The translations under genes and the position numbers were made by a program. The notes beneath the pieces are model-generated. The model searched no databases. It was not told the origin of the DNA and worked only from the letters and a program-made list of their open reading frames with translations. This document shows positions 32,880-46,052 of a stretch of DNA of 64,000 nt, one piece after another (the first letter of the stretch is position 1; every line of letters begins with the position of its first letter). This DNA is from Bolinopsis microptera (lineage: Eukaryota; Ctenophora; Tentaculata; Lobata; Bolinopsidae): NCBI RefSeq assembly GCF_026151205.1, contig NC_087072.1, forward strand, positions 24,135,603 to 24,199,602. The letters are read 5' to 3'.

Positions 32880-34860
32880 GCTCAGGGGGTGTTCATCAGG
32901 TACCGTAAAGGTCTGGACTGCTGAAAAGTGTCCAGTTACTTTGTGCAATCTCTATTTTCAATGGCCTTAAATATTAAATGACCAGTATTTGTATATTTTG
33001 AAGAATTTATCCAGAGATTTATACATTTATACCAAGATTTTTTTAGCTTTATACCAAGATTTCTAGAGCTTCTTTAATTTCATATTAAATTTTTATACCA
33101 GATAATTACTGTACTGTATATTATATTGAGTTGAATAATGTTTTTGTTTTAATTTATTAATTGGATTCTAATTTTGAGGGTGTCTAACCTTTCAGCCAGA
33201 CAGTAGCCATTGCTGCATTTATCTGTGTAATTGTTTGAATCAAATCTTCTCAAATAAATTGAATAGAACGGCAAAAAAGTTTAATTTTGAAAATTTGAAT
33301 AGAATGTGAAACCCCCTTGGCCTTTGTAATAAATGCAGCCCATTGAAAATCTAATGTATAGGCTCTTAACCCAGTGGCAAATAGTCAGGCGTCCAGGAAT
33401 TTAACACCTAGTCAAACTTTGTTGATAACCGGTAAAAAAAGATTCTTGTGGAAAAAATATTCGCATTAATTTAAAATTAAATCAAAATTGGTCGCTCTCA
33501 GGGCTAACGCGATGTTACATCATTTTATCGACTCGAAGTTCGAATCGAGCGCATTCCTAGATTCCATGACTATTTCTTACCTATAAGATTGCTTGACTAT
33601 TTTTTGCGCATTCAGACACCAAAAAACGCGCAGAAAACGCGAGCTATCCATTCCTCCTTCCTCAACATCCCGGAATATGAAAAAATAGTCATGTAAAATA
33701 GTCATTTGAAATAGTCATGCAAAATTTCAGCTCTGATACGCTAAAATATCAAGTTAATCTTAAACAATCGACAATCTAATATGAATCCTCCCAATCCTCC
33801 CAGCCATATTAACTGGTGAACGGTGTAAATATAGAGCGGTATTTTAAAATGTAGCATTCAAAATTTTATGGATTCAAGTTGGCTCCTTTAGTCTAGATTC
33901 ATTTAGAAAATTCTCGAAGTTCGAGTAATACAGTATTCTCAGGGTTTGGCGCTTAAGGAAGCTTCACATCCGAGACCGATTTCCACGAATCAATTTAATA
34001 TTGTAGCTACAAGTCAACAACAGTGCAAGTGGGAAGGAAGTGAATCTAGCCATTGCTACTATATCAGGGGAACTCGTGTGTTCTAGGCTTAAGCAAGTTT
34101 CACATCCTAGATCATCTAGAGTACAGTGCAGACAACCCCCTCCATTATACATCCCTATCCCGCTTTAAGTCCGAAGTTTATCATTGTTTATTGTCCAATA
34201 TTGTTTCTAACCTGGCAGAAGCAAGCTTCAGATCCAAAGTCAGGCCATAAATATCGACACAAGGTCGAAGCCACTTTCAAAGTAGCGAATCGTTCATCAT
34301 GTTGATGAGAGTCAGATCTTAGAACTCGATCTTCCGAGTTAGTATGAAGAATAATAAAGAAATGTCTGTGGGCTAGGCTGTATACTTCTTTTAAAAAAAT
34401 TACCTTGCGTTTCAAATAAATTAAAGAATTCTCAGAAATTTTTTATTTAATTTCAAAATTTGCAATTGCATATTCATCCGGTAATTATTCTAATAGATAC
34501 GCTAAGCATTTCAAACTAATCTTGACCTGGGAGAAGAGCTGACCAGTGACAAGTCGGCCGCAAAGCGGCCGAAAAATATATAGCCTTTTTTTCTTCCCAA
34601 AATGGATTCCTAGTCATATTTAAAATTTATTCCACTGGGGCTCTTAAGTCTAAGTCTATCTAAATCTGCTATTTTCACAGAAATACTACTTTTCAATCCT
34701 CTTTCCCTTCTAAGAGCAATGACTGTTGTTCTCAATAGGTCAAATCTCACTCTTTTCCTGATAGAATTCGTGTAAGATCACTGTTCTAATGTTTAGGGTA
34801 CAGCCTGATTATATAAATGGGATCACCAAATAATTTATAATTTTACTTTATTCTCACTTC
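32880..34860. other. Intergenic or 5' intron sequence before the BOD1-like gene
   Basis: No coding exon supported. It holds a perfect 7-bp stem CGGCCGC AAA GCGGCCG at 34555-34571, and loosely repeated strings AAGCTTCACATCC / AAGTTTCACATCC / AAGCTTCAGATCC at about 33960, 34090 and 34223. A non-coding first exon of the gene starting at 34870 may lie here, since that exon is preceded by an acceptor. Confidence 0.5.
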
Positions 34861-34869
34861 CTAGGCTTT

Positions 34870-36711
34870 ATGGAACCTCCTGAGAAAGTAGTTGCCTTTC
34901 TACATATTGTGAGAGAAACTATTCACACAATTCAAGAAAGTGGGTTTTTAGATGAACATCTTGATCTTTGGTCTAGTGCAATTAATCGAAATGTAAGTTT
35001 GCTATATATCTTCTCGTACACAATTTAACTGGTCATTTTAGAAAAACTCTTCCTTTTCAAAGTACCAAGGAATACATCATTTATAATTCAAATGTCTACT
35101 TTAAATTATTTAAAGTAACCTGGTATGACAGTTAAAACTGATTTTAAAATTGCTCCAGGATAAGATGAAAAGTTTATTGGCTGATGTTGAAGACTTGTCA
35201 GCCATGTACAAAACTGACAACTTGAAGTTGGAGAATCCACTGTCTGAACCCGAACTTAACGGTGAAATCAGATACATGCTGACAAAGCGGTAAGTATAAA
35301 GTGAGTTTAAAGACGATGTTGTGTTGAATCAGGCACAAAATGATTCCTAATATACCATCATTAAATAATAATGTACCTACTAGTACTGCATGCATAATGC
35401 ATGTATGTGCTGTGTGTAGGTTTTGTATTTTAAATGTCAAAACCTTCCACCTTATGCTTCTGCTCCAACCCAGCCTTCGCCCTAACCCCTTCATCCAAAT
35501 TGGTTATACTAACTCGTTACCGTAACCTTTCTCAAAGATGCCAACTGTCAGTTAAATATTCTGTATGGCGCACATTAAAGATCAATCAGATATGCATTAG
35601 ATAAGTTTGTCAGAGAACACCATGTATTAAACTGAAATGCAGCATGTCCTGCCATAACCGTGGTGTTTTTATTTAGAGGGGTACTGTATGACTGTAGTTG
35701 AATTTGGGGTGACGCTGTCTTTATGGTCATGCACACTGCAGAGCAGTTCCCTAACTTTCTCTCCCATTTAATATTGGGTAACTGCTTGGTAACATAGCCA
35801 CTGTGATAGTAATATGGGTGTCTTAAAAGCAACCTATACGTTTGAACATTGTATTTTTTACTCAACTTAACTTAATCATATCCAAGAGATCGTGAATTAC
35901 ATAGGTACCCACTATAGTGCAATGCCCTTGCTCGAAAGATCTCTGAAAATATTATACTTTCAGGATACACGTACTGAGCCAATCCGATTCAATTTTGAGA
36001 AGAACATACAAAGACTCCCTTGCACTACTTCAGAACTCGCACCCAGTTTTGAATTTACAAGATAGTATAAATGAGCTGACCTCGTTGGAAGATGCTGAAG
36101 ATATAAAAGTACTGAAGGATAAAAAAGACAGTGATAATGTTAATGATATGCAACACCTCACCATCTCAGATGATAAGCAGCAGCCTAGTGTAAATGGCGA
36201 AAATCATTTAAAACTTAATCCTTCAAACATATTACATTGTTCTCCTTCAAAAACTGACCCATCTAAATCTGAAGATTATTTAGACCTGGATAACTTTCAT
36301 CGTAGCAAGACCAGCTCATCTAGGAAATCAAAACGACATCGTCATGATGAATACTATCATGACAAATATTACCCTGAAAAGCATGCACGCCATCATGACA
36401 AATATCATCATGATCAAAAATACAGTAATGAAAAACATCGTCGAAGAAGTCGGTCGTCAAGACACAAAGAATCAAGGAGCAGCAGAAGAGGAAGATCTCG
36501 TTCTCGTTCTCCATCCAAAAGGAGAAGCTACGAAAGAGAAACATCCAAACATAGATCAGGAAAGGTAAAGAAGAAGCAAGATAACTATCTCAGACAAGTC
36601 AGTTCGGAGTACCATTCTAAATATGACGACCTTTACAAATCCTATCAAAATGTAGTGGATGATGTTTCAAACAAGGAAAGAGATGAGTTTTACAAAACTA
36701 AAGCTAATTAA
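34870..36711 (+). CDS. BOD1/Shg1-like protein with RS-rich C-terminus
   Basis: Exons 34870-34992, 35159-35289 and 35964-36711 with matching phases (0, then 2) encode 333 residues. The N-terminal 100 residues are helical (FLHIVRETIHTIQESGFLDE, then SEPELNGEIRYMLTKR) and correspond in layout to the BOD1/Shg1 domain of the next gene. The middle is acidic and Ser-rich. Residues about 220-290 are His/Arg/Ser-rich with RS dipeptides (SRSSRRGRSRSRSPSKRR), as in splicing-linked nuclear proteins, and the C-terminus is charged and Tyr-rich. Intron positions and phases match those of the BOD1L1-like gene downstream, and the second exon is exactly 131 bp in both, so the two are tandem paralogues. BOD1-family proteins act in chromosome biorientation, fork protection and Set1/COMPASS complexes; an RNA-processing link through the RS tail is inference. 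Confidence 0.72.
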
Positions 36712-37862
36712 ACAATTCCATTTCAAAAACTTACCTTGGTACAAAAAATTAAAAGATCAGAAAATTAAGAAACCCCCCTCTCACAGTTTCTTAATTTGAT
36801 GAGCTTACTAATTATATGTATATTAATTAATTGATTTATTAATTTTCTGTACTAAGGTATTCTGCGTAAAGGAAATCAGGGACAAACATCCATACCCAAT
36901 GAATTGTCATGAATTTCTCAGTTAAAACCATGATTTTCCTAAAAGAGATTAAACGTAGAAGTTATAACTCTTACACAGGATTTTAAATTAAATCTGAACT
37001 GTAGTGATTTTATTTCGTTAGCTAAGGTAAGTTAACATGATACAATTTTTAATTGTTTGGTTATCATCAAACTTTTGGTGTTTTTTATTATAATTTTGTT
37101 TTCTATGAATTAAAACAAACATTTTTTAATCAATTTTGTATCGATTAGTCACCAAATGTGTATTTGATTTATAGTCTTTTCACTTTGGACTTGGATATGA
37201 TTTTATCCATATTCAGCCAAATTACTGCATTAGATTAAATCAGTTGAACTAAGCATTATTTATATCAAGTTGATCTAGGAATGAAAATACAGTTTGGGAA
37301 AAGGGAATGACTGCACAAAACCGGGGGCGGTATTTAAAATCAAGGTTTTACCGTGAACTTCATTTCATCTTTTAATAGTATTCAATTGTTATCTTCAAAG
37401 CAAGATAATATTTTTAATAATTATGTTATTGGTTGCATCGAATTTATCTGCAATGCTTATTGGGCTTATTGATTTTTGTTTTCAGAAAGTTGCTTAAAGA
37501 TCAAAGCTCATACAGTGTCTGGTTTTACCCAAAATTGATGCTGTTTTTTATTTATGTTTCGACCAATCAAATAGTAAATTTTATACAATGTTTTACTGTC
37601 GTTTGCAGATCAAATATCATCAATTTTGCTCTTCAAATTGAGAAATGATACGCAAGACTACATCCTATTCAATAACATTAACAGTGTAAGGCTACAGTCT
37701 ACATAAAACATTGTTTTACTTGTCTGGAAATTTACATTTTGCATTTTTGCAAAATGTAAAATTAACAGTAATCATTACAATATTATGGTACATACAAAGA
37801 CTGAAGTAAAGTTGTAATGAGTAATATTATCTAAGTTATTGATTGTTCATAGTATTGATGTC
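36712..37862. other. 3' UTR and spacer between the two BOD1-like genes
   Basis: AT-rich, no exon supported other than a possible short 5' untranslated exon before the ATG at 37863 (acceptor-like TTCATAG just upstream at about 37846-37852). Confidence 0.5.
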
Positions 37863-40800
37863 ATGGATACAGAAAACCTGGAAGACTTTGCGAACAAAGT
37901 TGTTAATTTCTTGAAAACGAATGGAAAGTTTGACGAATTCAGAAAGAAATGTGCAAGTGAAATAGAACAACATGTAAGTTGATAATAAATGGTTTCTTGG
38001 GTTTTTTAATAATTTCTTTAAGTATGGTTCCTATCATACCGGGGGGGATCATACACTTAGTACCGGACATGACGTTGGTGGGTGGGTCATTTTTTCTTCT
38101 AACAACACAGTTAGTACATGGTACTAACTGGTGGGTCTACTGCCCATTGTCCAGAAAAACAGTTAGTACATGGTACTAAAGGGGGTGTCTAACCCCAAAA
38201 AAACCCATTTTACCTCAAATTTCAATTTTGGGAATGGGTTTTGAGGTTTTTTTAAGTTTTTTTTTGGGTTTTTTTTTTTATTTTTTAAATTTTTAAAAGT
38301 CTTCCTTTAAGTTTAAATGAGCTCTTTAAAAAAAAGCAATTTCTGGGTGGGTATCTTATTATATACCAAAAAACAGTTATTTTTCGACAGTTAGTACCGC
38401 AAAAGGCGGCAAAAGGGGTGGGTGTCTTACGTATTATCCAAAAAAAACAGTTAGTACCGCAAAGGGGGTGGGTGGGTCTAGTGAAAAATATCCAAAACTA
38501 CACTTAGTCGACGTGATGTCCGGCACTTGGTACCTGATCCCCCCCCCCCCCCCCCCCCGATCATACTGGAAAATGTTGAAATGTTCCTTATATTAATTGA
38601 AATATTATTTAATAGTATATCATATTATATAATTGAGCATTAATTATTCAGTAACTGTATGACTAACGTTAACCATGAATATCAATTATTAAGATCTGAA
38701 GATTTGGTGTTCCAGGTATCGTTTGTAAAAGCAAGGAAAGAGGTGGAAGAGTTGGTTAGACTGCGAGTTGTGAACAACAGAAAGGCATCATGCCCTCTAA
38801 CCAAGAACCAACTTCGGCTTGAGATAAGGACGCTCCTCTCAAAGAGGTTCTTGTTTAATTAATTTTCTTGTTTAATTAATTTTCTTGTTTAATTAAGATT
38901 CTTGTTCTATAGTTGTTTTATTTTTTCAAACTTTGTTACAAAAGATGTTCAAACTTTTCGTTAAATTAGAAAATTCCGTGTTACTGATCCAATGAATGTG
39001 AGGTTACTTTAGTTGTTCATTCAGATCATTTGATTAAATCTTTTATTTGTAACCCTCAAAAATTTTCAGAAAAGATTTGCTGGCCGCTGCTGACTCGTCC
39101 ATCCAGTTCAGTCTCCGAAATAACAAGGAGTTATTCGCTACAGAAATAAACGACGTCACTGGCCAGTTTGAAGAGGAAGAAAAAGCTGAGGCAGAAGCTA
39201 AGAAACTAGAACAAGCAGAGAATCCAGTACAGGAAGGTCAGGAAGTAGATAATGCTCCTGTCACTGAAGCAACAGAATATCCCTCGACAGCGGACATACC
39301 GCCACCTCCTCCCCCTCCACCTCCACCAGCCCCTGTAGCAGCGAGTACCAGACCCACTGCAGGACCACTCCCCACCATCTCTGGAACTGACACTGCCCTC
39401 CTGATCCAAGAGTCTGTGTTCCACAATGATGTGCTGAGCGGACCTTCTCACAACAACGCTGCCTCTCACTCCATGAACATAACTGATCTGTTAGCTAATG
39501 TGCAGTCCTCAGATTTCGCAGCTCAACAGGTCAGTCCTCAGCCGATGGAAAAGGAGCCTACTCCGAGCTATCCTACTTATCATGACACTGACTCTGCGAG
39601 AGAAATGTCACATTCCCCAAAACATCCTCCTGCAGAAACTATTGTTATCATGTCAAAACAGGATGTGGCTAAAGAGATTTACAACTTCGAGAAAGAGGAG
39701 AAACAGTTCAGCCACTACATCAAGGAAGAGGATGACTATGAGAAAAGCAAGTACACAGAGGAAGCAACTCGGGAGTACAAGTATCCTGGGGATCACTCCA
39801 GGTTAGAATATCCACCAGACTACAAGAGGTCTAGTGGGGGATCTAGCTCTTACAAGTCCAGTTCTAGAAAACATGGCGAGGAATATAGGGAGCGATCATC
39901 TAGTTCCAAACACAAGGAGAGAAGTCTGAGTCCAAGCAAGTATGCAGAGCGCTACAAGGAATACAGTGTACGGGACTATGGCCACAGCATGGACAGAATG
40001 TTCAAATCTCCTGAGTACTACCTTTCAATTTCCAGGTCCAGTACAAGTCGAAGCAGCTCCAAAGAGAGTTCTAGGGACAGGAGGAAACGAGAGGAGGAAT
40101 GGTATCAGAAATATGGATACAGCTCCAAGTATGGTCATTTACCGTATGGGTCACATGCAACCGGGTCACACAAGTATCCAGATTCATCTCGACGGGAATA
40201 TTACGACAAAGAGTATTACGATAAGAGAAGACACGACGATCCCCACTATAAGTCCTCAGATCGATCGAAGAGTCGAGATCATGCCTTGTATGAGGCTTCG
40301 AAAGGTCGTGAGTCAACTCATGATCCTTACAAAATGAGAGATGCCCTCTATGAAGCTTCAAAAGGTCGTGAGTCAACTCATGATCCATACAAAATGAGAG
40401 ATGCTCTGTATGAAGCTTCAAAAGGTCGTGAGTCGATCCATGATCCCTACAAGATGAGAGATCCCGCTTATGAAATCTCAAAAATCAGGCAGTCCACTGG
40501 TTCAGACTCAACAAAGTTCAAGGAACCGCCCTACGTTCCTTCAAAATATCATGAGCACGAGCTCATGAAGACAAGAGATAGAGAACTGTTGTACAGAGAC
40601 AGGATGAAAGAGGACGCGTACAGTTCGAGTGTGGACATAAGAGAGCGAAGATCACATTTAGATAGACCTTACGAGAGTTCGGACCGGTACAGTCCAGGGG
40701 ATGTTAAACTCAAACCACCAAAGATGCCATCTCCTGTGAGATCCCCATTAGAAAATCCCCACCCACCCATGCCTGAGAAATGCCACACTCCTGAAAAATA

Positions 40801-43195
40801 CCCAAGCCCTCCCATTGTTCCCTTACCAGATGAAGAGCCCTCCAGTTCGCGAAATCATCTTGACGATTTACTGGAAAGAGCTATTTCTAACATTCCAAGA
40901 ACCCCTGAAGATCCGTCTCCCGCTTCATCTGACAGGGACGAGGCACCCTCAAAAGAAGAATCCACTGGTGTAGTGTCAGAAAATAATATGGATAATCAGG
41001 CCAGGTCACCAGTAAAGCTCTCTAGTCCCAGTAAGTCTCTTCCAAGATCACCATTGAAACCTATTGTTAGTGAAATTCAGGAGGACTTGACTGAGTTTGA
41101 AATGCAAGTAAGAGACACTATGGTGAATGATAGTAGCAGGCGAGCATTAATCGAATCAATATTACCAAAACCAAAATATTGTTCAATTCTTAGGGAAACT
41201 TTCGCTGTGGCTGATGAGGGATCAGCTGAAAAGAGTGACGAAGAAGCAAATGACTTCAAACGCAAAGCTTTTTATCATGTTGCCGATGTGAGGGAATCCG
41301 TTGATCCGCTTGTAGAACCTACTAGTCCCGAGGACATCGAGGATTTTAAACGTGGAGCCGATTTGAATACAGGCCGTGAATCTATCACTCCTGTTTCTTT
41401 CCATGAGAAAAATCAGTCAATTGAATTCCGGCCAACTGAGTCAGATGATAATGAACCTGAAGCTAAAGAAGAATCGCTGATCAGACATGATAATCAAGAC
41501 TTCCCAGTTCCGTGTTCACCGCCTTTACCTCCTCCACCACCACCGGCACCTCCTTTTATGCAGAACAGTTCATCATTGCCTCCATCTTTACCTAAACTAC
41601 CCTCCCTACCAATGCCACAATCTATGGCGATCCCTCCGTCATTACAACAATCCTCGCCAGTGTCTTTTGCGGCGACATCAACTCAACCTATTGCTCGAAG
41701 TCCTCAAAGTCCTCTTACCTTGCAACAGGCCATTGCTCATCAGACAACATTGGGTTCACCTCGGGGCCCCATTTCCCCTCCTTTAAAAGCACCCATCACT
41801 CCTCCTCTTCCTTCTCATCCTCCTCCTCACCCTACCCCTCCATCTCTAAATGGTGCTAGTGGTAAAATCAGTAATATTGTCGAGGACGTTAGAAAAGCGT
41901 CGCCCACTAAACCAATTGTTCTGTTTACCACACCTAAAAAAGACAAAATTAGTAAACCGCATGACTCTTCAGACGCAGAAGAAGGTGAGATATTATCTGA
42001 TACTGATGAGCCTGTCGCGGCTCAGATTTCAACAGTGATGGAAGTTATCCAGGAGAAGGCCAAATCTCCAATGCCAGATCCTGCTGTAGCAGACACTGTT
42101 AACGATGACGAAATAATTAATGAAGAGAATGAAGCTTCAGATGTTCAACAAACTGATCCCCACCCCTTACCAGAGCCTATATCTAAAGAACTCACGCCAC
42201 AGCCTCCAGAACCCAAAGCTTTTGTTCCCGACGAAAACTTCCCGATTCGAAGTAAACGGGATCTTTTTAAAGCAAGATTCTTTCAACCAGACATGAAGAT
42301 TGATTTTGCCAAGCCAGACCAAGTAACCGAAGTATCAGATAGTAAACCTGATTCTTCTGCTGCCTCCGAGAAAGAAGACTCAGAGAAAACAACAGCTCCA
42401 CCAGTAGTTGAAGCTGTGAAACCAAATCCAGATGATAACATGAGATTTTCTAGAAAGATGCGCTTCAAAGAAGTCCTACAACAGCACATCAGCGAACAAG
42501 AAAACGCAAAAGAGCAACAACTGAAGGAAAGTCAACAGAAAGATAATTTAAAAGAGGTTGCTGCCCCAGAATCTGGGTCTAGTTCCCAGCAATCAGCATC
42601 AACTGTTGAACCAGATGTTTCTGCTGTGTCTTTGATCGGTAAAAGAAAACGATTCTTGAATGATTATATCGCGTCTCTTGAATCAAACAACGCGTCTACT
42701 GAATCAAACCCTCCACCGGCAAAATCATCAAAAACAGAAGAATCCTCAGTGGAAGAAGGTCTGCCCAAACTGAGGATAAAACCGCTCAGCGGTGGATCAT
42801 ACATCTCCGAACCGCTAACAACTGCTGCATCAGCACCGCCTCCTCTTCACAAAGCTAGCACTTCTCCTGATAAAGAAATAGTCCCTAAATGTATCATCAA
42901 ACTAGGTAAAACACATTGGAATGCGTGTGACTCTGAAAAACCAGAGAAAAGTGGCAAGAAAAAAGGGAGAGCTAGCACGCGAGCAAATCTTCGATCAAGA
43001 GAAGCATCGACAGATTCCAGTAAGTCAGAAATTTCAGATAAACCACGATCAACTCGATCGAAAAAGACAAGAAAAGCTGTCAAGACGTATAACGTTGATG
43101 ATGATGAGAAACTTTCAGATAATTCATTTGAGGAGGTGGACAGTTCACGTCGCTCCGGGAGGACAAGGAAAACTATCAAGCGACTGAATTTGTAG
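37863..43195 (+). CDS. BOD1L1: BOD1L1-like large nuclear protein
   Basis: Exons 37863-37973, 38716-38846 and 39070-43195 with phases 0 and 2 give 1455 residues. The first 100 residues form the BOD1/Shg1-type domain (VVNFLKTNGKFDEFRKKC; CPLTKNQLRLEIRTLL, compare NKNQLRNNIR in vertebrate BOD1L1). The rest is mostly disordered: a proline run, KYREY/SSRK-rich basic stretches, three 20-residue repeats, a second proline-rich region with many SP and TP sites, acidic EEGEILSDTDE, and a basic C-terminus (KKKGRASTRAN; SRRSGRTRKTIKRL) resembling AT-hook-like tails. Family members protect stalled replication forks and recruit SETD1A; that role here is inferred from family. Human BOD1L1 is about twice as long. 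The first intron carries a foldback transposon. Confidence 0.8.
38033..38566. mobile_element. Foldback/MITE element with poly-G/C termini in an intron
   Basis: Element 38040-38559 is flanked by the 7-bp direct repeat ATCATAC (38033-38039 and 38560-38566). Its ends are inverted repeats: CGGGGGGGATCA...ACCGGACATGACGT on the left and ACGTGATGTCCGGCACTTGG...TGATCC plus a long C run on the right. The interior has several ACAGTTAGTACATGGTACTA-type subrepeats and T-rich tracts. No coding capacity. Confidence 0.85.
40283..40462 (+). repeat. Three 60-bp in-frame coding repeats
   Basis: Three adjacent 20-codon units (ALYEASKGRESTHDPYKMRD) within the BOD1L1-like frame, nearly identical in DNA, followed by a decayed fourth (AYEISKIRQSTGSDSTKFKE). 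This is a recent expansion in a disordered region. Confidence 0.95.
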
Positions 43196-43690
43196 TAGTT
43201 AGGAATTTGCATCATGACGACTAGGGTGTTGTCGTTTTTTTACCGACTATGATTTATTTGAAATTAGTCAGCCTGGCATGAAGAGTTTTTTTTTCAGATG
43301 GTGTAAAGGAACATTTAAATCTTGCAATGTATGGCATTACAGCCATTGCGGCATTCTCATTTTATTGCAGAAATTTGTATGTCAAATCAGATATCCCATG
43401 AAGAGTGGCTTTTGTTATTTAAACATATTTTCTTATTGATTTGCTATGCCAATCTGGGATTTTGATTCCTGAGAAAATTGCGTTCAGACGAACAACTGTT
43501 TGCATGGATTTTATGATTGATTTATGTTTGATATTGATATTATCAGGTCAGTTACTTGTCCCTTAAAATGTTTTTTGTAATAGGTATATTTCTCATAAAT
43601 ATTTCACGGCGGTGCTTTATTTTTTCCTCTAGTGCGATTTTAATAAAAAGCAAATTTATCAATAATTAGCAAATAAACCTATGCTATTCA
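43196..43690 (+). other. 3' UTR of the BOD1L1-like gene
   Basis: No coding exon. Two AATAAA signals occur near 43642 and 43672, about 80 bp before the next gene's start codon, so the transcript probably ends here and the DUS1L promoter must be very short or overlap. Confidence 0.6.
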
Positions 43691-43773
43691 GTCTTATTTG
43701 ATGACGATGGTGAATGATTGGTGAATAATGCACACAAATCATTATCTTTAACTAATATCTTATTTAAGAAGGA

Positions 43774-45565
43774 ATGAAGACCAAGTTGGAAGGATATGAT
43801 TTTTACAGAGAAGTGCTTGGTTCGCCCCGCTATGTCGTGGCCCCTATGGTCGACATGAGTGAGCTAGCTTGGCGACAGTTGTCGCGTGAGAACGGCGCGC
43901 AACTTTGTTACACCCCCATGTTTCACTCACCACACTTTGCTGACAGCGCTACATACCGTAAGGACAACTTCCACACCACTCCCGAGGATAGACCTCTTAT
44001 CGTTCAGTTCTGTGGAAACGACCCTCAGACTGTATTGAAAGCTGCAAAGTATGTCGAGGATCATTGTGATGCGGTGGATCTCAATCTGGGATGTCCCCAA
44101 GGTATTGCTAGACGCGGCCACTATGGTGCATTTCTGCAGGACGAGTGGGACCTGATATCAAGCATCGTATCTCTTCTCCACAAGGAGCTGTCCGTCCCAG
44201 TGACTTGCAAGATAAGAGTTTTCAAGGAAGTGGAGAGAACTATTGCGTATGCTAAAATGATGGAGAAGGCTGGTTGTCAATTACTGACCATTCATGGGAG
44301 GACGAGGGAGATGAAGGGACCGCACACTGGTATTGCTGATTGGGAACACATTAGAGCTGTTAGGCAGGCTATCAAGATTCCCATGTTTGCTAATGGTAAT
44401 ATCTTGTATTTTGAGGATATAGAGAGATGTATTGCAGCTACTGGAGTTGATGGTGTGATGACCGCTGAGACGAACCTCTACAACCCTGCTCTTTTTACTG
44501 GTTACTGCAGTTTTGATGTTTACAATCAAATGATACTTTTTACATCTTGATTCATTGAATTTATCTATATTGTATGTAGATTGTTTGTCTTGTTTGTCCA
44601 GTGATCAAATTGGTGGTTTATGTCTAAAATCAGATATAATCCAGGTAAAAACCCGCCAGTATGGGAGATGGTTGATAGATATTTGGAGATAGCTCAGAAA
44701 CACGAGACTGGTTTTCAGCATGTCAAAGGTCACGTCTTCAAACTCTACAACATCTCATTCCAGGTTTTTTGTTCGATCTGAAGCCGACTTTAGATTCCAG
44801 TGTCCCTCAAATAGTTAAGTTTAAAGATCTTAATAATAATTATGTTGTTCAATTTCAGTTTTGTCGTTACAATAATTTTCCAATCGCAGATAAAGCATCA
44901 TCTACGAGATCTAATGGCAAAGGTGCACAAGGTACAGGATGTAGTTGACGCTCAACAAATTATAAAGGCCGAACTTATAGCAGATTCTAAAAAGGAAATT
45001 CCGGATATTCAAGTTCAAAGGGTGGAAACTTGCGCGAATTTTAAGCACCTTCCTCATTGGGTTTGTCAGCCCTATTTTAGATCTACACGACTGGAAGCTC
45101 TTACTGGTGATGCGGTAAGTGTGTATTAATTTACCGGGTTTTATCTTTGGAGCGCTGCTACTTTTTACCTTTAATTCTTTTTTTACTTCTTTATTGTAGT
45201 CTAGAATATAATTGATTGTTAATCCTCCGCAGAAAGAAGTAGAGACAGATATGGAGGCGGTACTACAAGAAGAGAGGAAAGCACGCAAAGAACAGAAGAG
45301 ACTTCGCAAAGCTGCTCTCTTCCAAAAAGCGTTGCTAAAGCCCGCCAAAAAGCGAAAGTTTGCAAGTTGCACGAGTTGCGAGCAGAATCCTGGGTCAGAA
45401 AAATGTGTTCACAAAATGTGTAAACGATGTTGCCTTTCTAAAACAGTTGAATTGATCGTGGATTGCGAGCACCATAATGTATGGGCTAAAGCCCGATATG
45501 AAAGGATGTATGGAACAAAAAGTAAGGACAAAACTGAGAAAGGGGATCCAATTGCAACTGTGTAA
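43774..45565 (+). CDS. DUS1L: tRNA-dihydrouridine synthase 1-like
   Basis: Exons 43774-44500, 44645-44763, 44890-45114 and 45233-45565, all phases matching, give 467 residues (human DUS1L 473). FMN enzyme that reduces uridine to dihydrouridine at positions 16/17 of tRNA using NADPH. Seen: start [34 protein letters not shown], catalytic-cysteine motif VDLNLGCPQ with [26 protein letters not shown], and phosphate-binding [13 protein letters not shown] and GVDGVMTAE. After the helical tRNA-binding region ([20 protein letters not shown]) there is a lysine/arginine-rich stretch and a C-terminal cysteine cluster ([13 protein letters not shown]...CKRCC) matching the DUS1L tail. The mapping to positions 16/17 comes from the family. 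Confidence 0.95.
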
Positions 45566-46052
45566 TATTGTGTAGATCGAAACGTATGATTTATGCTATT
45601 GAAATAGGGGTATTTATTGAAAGTTCTAAATCGTGTATGTCTTCCTTGAGCAATACCTGTAAATACATGCTACTAATTCTGATAATTTGATCTATTTATA
45701 GGATTATGAGAGTACTATCCTTTCGAACTGTGTATTAACCGAATTCCCTTCCTCATTTTATGATTTAAACTTTATTTTTAACCGATAAACCATGTATTGT
45801 TTATTGTTGTATTGAAGTTGTAACATAATCCAAATTAAATGTTACTCTAGATAATGATAATATTGGTAATTGGTAGGGGACTACAGTATATTTCTGAATA
45901 TTAACTTCACATCATGCTGTAAGAACAGGCCATTAGTTCTTTAGTAGTTGTTTACTGTTTACTGTGTTACTGTGATCTCTAGTATCATGAACAGATAATT
46001 CGTCTAATTTCTCACTCCCAAATACGACCAAATTATCAAGTATTTACAAGGT

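Noticed and set aside
36320-36544. Minus-strand frame opposite the RS-rich exon
   Set aside because: Shadow of repetitive RS/His codons on the plus strand.
39206-39469. Minus-strand frames opposite the BOD1L1-like gene with Gly and Trp-Arg runs
   Set aside because: Shadow of the proline-rich coding stretch; the plus frame has family homology and spliced partners.
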